Source: JAGRCP01 sp942490705
GTDB lineage: Bacteria > Chloroflexota > Anaerolineae > Caldilineales > Caldilineaceae
Length of the DNA: 64,000 nucleotides
Reading direction: 5' to 3'
NCBI GenBank assembly: GCA_942490705.1
Contig: CALNXY010000019.1
Span: 124,001 to 188,000, forward strand
Below the pieces are notes generated by a model. It was not told where the DNA came from. It searched no databases and was given only the letters and a program-made list of their open reading frames with translations. Below are positions 60,494 through 64,000 of this stretch, piece after piece (position 1 is the stretch's first letter; the number at the start of each line of letters is the position of its first letter). The position numbers and the translations under genes were made by a program.

Positions 60494-62092
60494 ATGTCCC
60501 AGCGCCCGCGCAGTACGTTCGGTTTAGAGAATCATGGCATCCGCAACGCTGACACCGTCTACTGGAATCTGACGACGCCACTGATCTATGAACAGGCGGT
60601 CCGCCGGCGCGAAGGTCACCTGGCCCATCTGGGGCCGATGGTCGTCCGCACCGGCCAGCATACGGGTCGTTCGCCGCGTGACAAGTTCATCGTCCAGGAA
60701 CCGGTCCACCAGGACAAGGTGCACTGGGGTGCGGTGAACCAACCCATGTCAGAGGCGCATTTCGATCAACTCTACAAGCGTCTGATGGCTTACTTGCAAG
60801 GGCGCGATCTCTTCGTGCAGGACTGTTTCGCCGGAGCGGACGAAACCTACCGCCTGCCCGTACGCGTGATCACCGAAACGGCCTGGCACAATCTCTTTGT
60901 ACGCAACATGTTTATTCAGGCCAGTGACCAGGAGCTGGCCGAACACATTCCCCAGTTCACCGTGATTCAGGCGCCCAATTTCCACGCGGTTCCGGCAGAG
61001 GACGGCACAAATTCCGAAGTCTTTGTCGTCGTCCATTTTGACAAAAAGCTGGTTCTTATTGGCGGGACACAATACGCGGGCGAGATCAAGAAGTCGATCT
61101 TTAGCGTCATGAACTACTTGCTTCCCATGCAAGGGGTGCTGCCGATGCACTGCTCGGCCAATGTCGGTATGGATGACGATGTGGCCATATTCTTCGGCCT
61201 GTCAGGCACGGGCAAGACGACCCTGTCCACCGATCCGGCACGCATCCTTATCGGCGATGATGAGCATGGCTGGAGCGATATCGGCATCTTTAACATGGAG
61301 GGCGGCTGTTACGCCAAGACGATTCGTCTGTCCCCCACGGCCGAGCCGGACATCTACGCCGCGACACGCAAGTTTGGCACGATTCTGGAAAATGTCGGCT
61401 ACGACACGACCAACGGTCGCATCGACCTGGACGACGACTCCTTGACCGAGAACACGCGGGCGGCCTACCCGATCAGCCACATCCCCAATGCGACACGCAC
61501 CGGGTTGGCCAGTCACCCCAACAATGTCATCATGCTGACGGCCGATGCCTTCGGCGTTTTGCCACCAATCTCGAAATTGACGCCTGAACAGGCAGCCTAC
61601 CACTTCCTCTCCGGCTACACGGCCAAAGTTGCCGGCACGGAGAAGGGTGTCACGGAGCCCCAGGCGACCTTCAGCGCCTGCTTCGGCGAACCGTTCATGG
61701 TGCATGATCCGACCGTCTACGCCGACATGCTCAGCGAGAAAATCCGCACCCACGGCAGCGATGTATGGCTGATCAACACCGGCTGGAGCGGTGGCCCGCC
61801 CGGCGTAGGTGAACGCATTTCCATCGCCTATACTCGAGCCATGGTCCACGCGGCGCTCGACGGCGCCCTTGCTCAGGTAGAAACGAAAATCGATCCGATC
61901 TTCAATCTGGCTGTACCTGTCCACTGCCCGGAGGTGCCCGACGACGTGCTCGAACCGCGTTCGACCTGGGCGGACAAAGAGGCGTATGACGTCCAGGCGC
62001 ATAAGCTAGCGAGCATGTTTGACGAGAACTTTAAGAAATTCGCCGGCAAAGTCAGTTACGAAATCGCTGAGACCGGCCCAGTTGCCGTGTGA
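60494..62092 (+). CDS. pckA: Phosphoenolpyruvate carboxykinase (ATP)
   Basis: ATG 60494 with AAGGAGAGG upstream gives 532 residues, the usual length. The enzyme converts oxaloacetate + ATP to PEP + CO2 + ADP, the entry to gluconeogenesis. Visible marks are HTGRSPRDKFIV, the P-loop GLSGTGKTTLSTDP, ILIGDDEHGW with metal-binding residues, and YAKTIRLS. A longer in-frame start at 60410 is not supported. Confidence 0.97.
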   Translation: MSQRPRSTFGLENHGIRNADTVYWNLTTPLIYEQAVRRREGHLAHLGPMVVRTGQHTGRSPRDKFIVQEPVHQDKVHWGAVNQPMSEAHFDQLYKRLMAYLQGRDLFVQDCFAGADETYRLPVRVITETAWHNLFVRNMFIQASDQELAEHIPQFTVIQAPNFHAVPAEDGTNSEVFVVVHFDKKLVLIGGTQYAGEIKKSIFSVMNYLLPMQGVLPMHCSANVGMDDDVAIFFGLSGTGKTTLSTDPARILIGDDEHGWSDIGIFNMEGGCYAKTIRLSPTAEPDIYAATRKFGTILENVGYDTTNGRIDLDDDSLTENTRAAYPISHIPNATRTGLASHPNNVIMLTADAFGVLPPISKLTPEQAAYHFLSGYTAKVAGTEKGVTEPQATFSACFGEPFMVHDPTVYADMLSEKIRTHGSDVWLINTGWSGGPPGVGERISIAYTRAMVHAALDGALAQVETKIDPIFNLAVPVHCPEVPDDVLEPRSTWADKEAYDVQAHKLASMFDENFKKFAGKVSYEIAETGPVAV

Positions 62093-62237
62093 TCATTGCA
62101 GCCCGGAACCGGTCAAGCGTACCCGTTCGAATGGGTGCATTTCGCCCCCGTCACCGAAAATGAGACCGCGCACAGGTGATGCGGGGCATAGATCGTCCGC
62201 GACAGTGGCGGGCGGGAGCGCGATAAAACGGACCGCT

Positions 62238-62657
62238 ATGACTGACCAGCGACAAGAAAACCGTCAACAAATCCGCGTCCTCCTGGCCGATGACCAGGCG
62301 TGGTTGCGCTCTGCCGTCAAGCTCCTGCTGGAGCAGGAACAGGACTTTGTGATCGTCGGCGAAGCGGGGGACGTACCGGCGCTAGTCAATTTGGTCAAGG
62401 AGCTGCAGCCCCATCTCGTGCTTCTGGATGGCGAGCTCCCGGGCGTCCGCCGGGCCCAGGCCGCATGCGATTTGCTCGGCGATCTGCGCCATGCCGATCC
62501 TCACGTGCAGATTATCGTGCTAAGTGGTCGCCCCGAGGCGAGCCGCACGGCTCTGGCCACTGGCGCGAGCGACTTCGTGAGCAAGGCCGCCCCGCCAGAG
62601 CAGCTCCTGGCTGCGTTGCACAAAGCCAAACGGTCGGCTAAGATGCAGGACATCTGA
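62238..62657 (+). CDS. Single-domain receiver (CheY-like) protein
   Basis: ATG 62238 gives 139 residues, all one receiver domain: VLLADDQAWLRSAV with the acidic pair, phospho-acceptor Asp in LVLLDGELPG, VLSGRPEASR and DFVSKAAPPEQ with the conserved lysine. There is no output domain. It may relay phosphate or regulate by protein contact. The frame is open back into pckA but earlier starts have no support. Confidence 0.85.
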   Translation: MTDQRQENRQQIRVLLADDQAWLRSAVKLLLEQEQDFVIVGEAGDVPALVNLVKELQPHLVLLDGELPGVRRAQAACDLLGDLRHADPHVQIIVLSGRPEASRTALATGASDFVSKAAPPEQLLAALHKAKRSAKMQDI

Positions 62658-62675
62658 GGCCTCCACCGGCAGATC

Positions 62676-62726
62676 ATCACGGTAAACGTGCAGCACATCG
62701 GACATGAGTCGCACGTTTACCGTGAT
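62676..62726. promoter_or_regulatory. Perfect 16-bp inverted repeat between receiver and reductase-like genes
   Basis: ATCACGGTAAACGTGC (62676-62691) and its exact reverse complement (62711-62726) flank a 19-base centre. No T-run follows. It could be an operator for the next gene, a weak terminator for the previous one, or a mobile-repeat remnant. Confidence 0.5.
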
Positions 62727-62758
62727 CCATTGCTATCCCGTACTAGAAAGAGAAGCCC

Positions 62759-63733
62759 ATGCCCATTCATGATATTGCGATTATCGGCGGTGGACCTGCC
62801 GGATTGACGGCTGCAGTCTACGCGCTACGCGCCCAGTTGGACGTGGCGCTCATCGCCCGGTCAATGGGTGGCAAGGTTACCTACCCCTTCAGCCTGCGTG
62901 ACATGGAGGTGGTTGACCCGGTCTGGGGGGCCGATCTCGTCTTTCAGTTCGAGTCCATGGTAGAGGATTCAGCGGCCTCGATCATCAATGCCAATGTGGT
63001 TGACATCAACAGAACGGATGATGAAATCTTTGAAGTGATTCTGAATGATGGTGAGGTGATCCTGGCACGTACGGTCATTTTCAACACCGGTGCGCGCGCC
63101 AAGCGCATGTATGTCCATGGCGAATTAGAGTATCGCGGCCGGGGTGTCAGCTTTTCGGCGGTCAGCCATTCGCCCTTTTTTCATGGCAAGGACGTGGCCG
63201 TCATCGGTGGTGGCCAGCGCGCGATCATTGCGGCGCTCGAGCTGTTGCCGTTGGCCAGCCAGGTCTATCTGATCGCACCGCTGCTTCATGGTCTCGCCGA
63301 GGTACCGACCGCCAAGGAGCTGTTGCAGCATCCGAACCTCTCAATCTTTCAGGGATGGGAGATCCAGCAGGTGATTGGCGATACCATAAAGGCGGACGGC
63401 GAAGAAGAGCCAGGCTATGTAACCGGCATCAATCTGGTCGGAGCCAACGGCGAGACGCGCTTTCTGCCTGTAGAAGGCATTTTTGTCCAGTACGAACTCA
63501 TGCCCCACAACGATATTGTGCGCGGTCTGGTCGATCTGGACCATTACGGATTTGTCATCATCAATGAACGCTGCGAAACCAGCCTCCCAGGCTTCTTTGC
63601 CGCCGGCGATGTGACCAGCGTCCATGCCGAACAGGTGCCCGTCGCCATCGGCGAGGGGGGCAAGGCAGCGCTGTCGGCCTGGGAGTATCTGGCTACCCAC
63701 GTTGCACCAACTACGGTCCCCGACAAGAAATAA
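62759..63733 (+). CDS. Thioredoxin-reductase-like flavoprotein without the redox CxxC
   Basis: The 324-residue protein has the FAD-binding GGGPAGLTAAVYALRAQ at the N-terminus, a second nucleotide site (VAVIGGGQRA) and the C-terminal FAD motif GFFAAGDVTSVHAEQV. The segment SFSAVSHSPFFHGKDVAVIGGG aligns with the thioredoxin-reductase active site, but the two cysteines are Ser133 and Ser136 (SAVS). It cannot reduce thioredoxin by the usual route. It may be a ferredoxin/flavodoxin-type NAD(P)H reductase or a flavin-dependent regulator. AGAAAGAGAAG precedes the ATG. A strong terminator begins in the stop codon. Confidence 0.88.
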   Translation: MPIHDIAIIGGGPAGLTAAVYALRAQLDVALIARSMGGKVTYPFSLRDMEVVDPVWGADLVFQFESMVEDSAASIINANVVDINRTDDEIFEVILNDGEVILARTVIFNTGARAKRMYVHGELEYRGRGVSFSAVSHSPFFHGKDVAVIGGGQRAIIAALELLPLASQVYLIAPLLHGLAEVPTAKELLQHPNLSIFQGWEIQQVIGDTIKADGEEEPGYVTGINLVGANGETRFLPVEGIFVQYELMPHNDIVRGLVDLDHYGFVIINERCETSLPGFFAAGDVTSVHAEQVPVAIGEGGKAALSAWEYLATHVAPTTVPDKK

Positions 63734-63770
63734 AAGAAGCGCCCGATCTGTATGATCGGGCGCTTCTTTT
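63732..63770. terminator. Strong bidirectional terminator
   Basis: AAAAGAAGCGCCCGATC (63732-63748) and GATCGGGCGCTTCTTTT (63754-63770) form a perfect 17-bp stem with loop TGTAT and T/A-runs at both ends, between converging genes. Confidence 0.92.
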
Positions 63771-63790
63771 GTAGGACAACCATGTCGCGC

Positions 63791-64000
63791 CTACGCTTCA
63801 ACCGTCACCCGGTTGCGATAAAAAGCCACGTGATTGGCGATCTCTTTCGCAGCATCTTTGGGCGTCGGATAGTACCAGGCGGCATTGGCGTTTACTTCGC
63901 CGTCGACGACCACGTCGTAATAACTCGCCGTCCCCTTCCACGGACAGACCGTTTGATGATCGTTCGCCTGGAAATAGTCCTGCTGCAACGATTCAGGCGG
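63791..64000 (-). CDS. DUF427 family protein, 5' partial
   Basis: The C-terminal 69 residues of a DUF427 protein are present; the start lies beyond the window. The motif HQTVCPWKGTASYYDVVV is the family signature, followed by AAWYYPTPK and a C-terminal NHVAFYRNRVTVEA. These small proteins share a beta-tent fold with no settled function. The stop is just inside the shared terminator region. Confidence 0.85.
   Translation of the reverse strand, partial: PPESLQQDYFQANDHQTVCPWKGTASYYDVVVDGEVNANAAWYYPTPKDAAKEIANHVAFYRNRVTVEA

Overview
The window looks like chromosome from a GC-rich, monoderm-type bacterium, most likely a member of the Chloroflexota (Anaerolineae/Caldilineae-like). The reasons are a surface protein with long proline/threonine stalks, Ig-like repeats and an LPXTG-type anchor, HisKA_3 (NarL-class) two-component pairs, SelB with a coiled-coil partner, LytR-CpsA-Psr and DUF2905 proteins, and a heme operon that includes HemQ/ChdC. 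The assignment is inferred from gene content and protein style. No rRNA or tRNA gene was seen to confirm it.

Layout. Positions 1-4942 hold a tight heme operon, hemB(partial)-hemQ-hemE-hemH-hemL. A lone tyrosine recombinase on the minus strand (5208-6272) follows, with its own promoter, operator-like palindrome and terminator. Positions 6703-12823 (minus) hold one very large surface protein gene that is now split into three reading frames by small indels inside its repeats. Next come a membrane-anchored helix-hairpin-helix protein, a KtrB/TrkH potassium channel, an N-formylglutamate amidohydrolase-like protein, an inositol-phosphatase-like protein, a short repeat protein, an alpha/beta-hydrolase lacking its nucleophile, a flavin reductase, a double thioredoxin and a DUF2905 protein. 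A histidine kinase/response regulator pair (20318-22046) is followed by a respiratory operon (22260-28506): an atypical receiver protein, a Tat-exported molybdopterin oxidoreductase, a four-cluster ferredoxin subunit, a cytochrome b, and a lipoprotein with four rhodanese domains. I read this as an extracytoplasmic sulfur (thiosulfate/polysulfide-type) respiratory system. A perfect TGTGA-N6-TCACA (CRP/FNR-type) palindrome lies upstream.

Positions 28654-38539 (minus) carry ackA, pta, glgX, an aldo/keto reductase, selB and a coiled-coil protein. Two glycosyltransferases and a Gfo/Idh/MocA oxidoreductase follow on the plus strand. Positions 42745-46975 form a heterodimeric ABC exporter operon. 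Its 400-base leader has a strong promoter, a 28-codon leader ORF, two intrinsic terminators in a row and plausible competing pairings. This layout resembles ribosome-mediated attenuation of drug-exporter operons, and it is the candidate regulatory system I find most interesting. The right end holds a protein with three copies of an unrecognised domain, a lipase-like hydrolase, an LCP-family cell-wall enzyme, a PP2C-like/beta-propeller membrane protein, an MFS transporter, a YigZ protein, a PspC protein, a PAS-GAF histidine kinase with its regulator, ATP-dependent PEP carboxykinase, a single-domain receiver, a thioredoxin-reductase-like flavoprotein without its redox cysteines, and a partial DUF427 protein.

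The genes suggest an organism that makes heme by a HemQ-dependent route, ferments or assimilates via acetate kinase/Pta, runs gluconeogenesis (PckA) and glycogen turnover (GlgX), can respire a sulfur compound, and may use selenocysteine (SelB). Several putative promoters share an extended -10 element of the form TGN-TANNNT.
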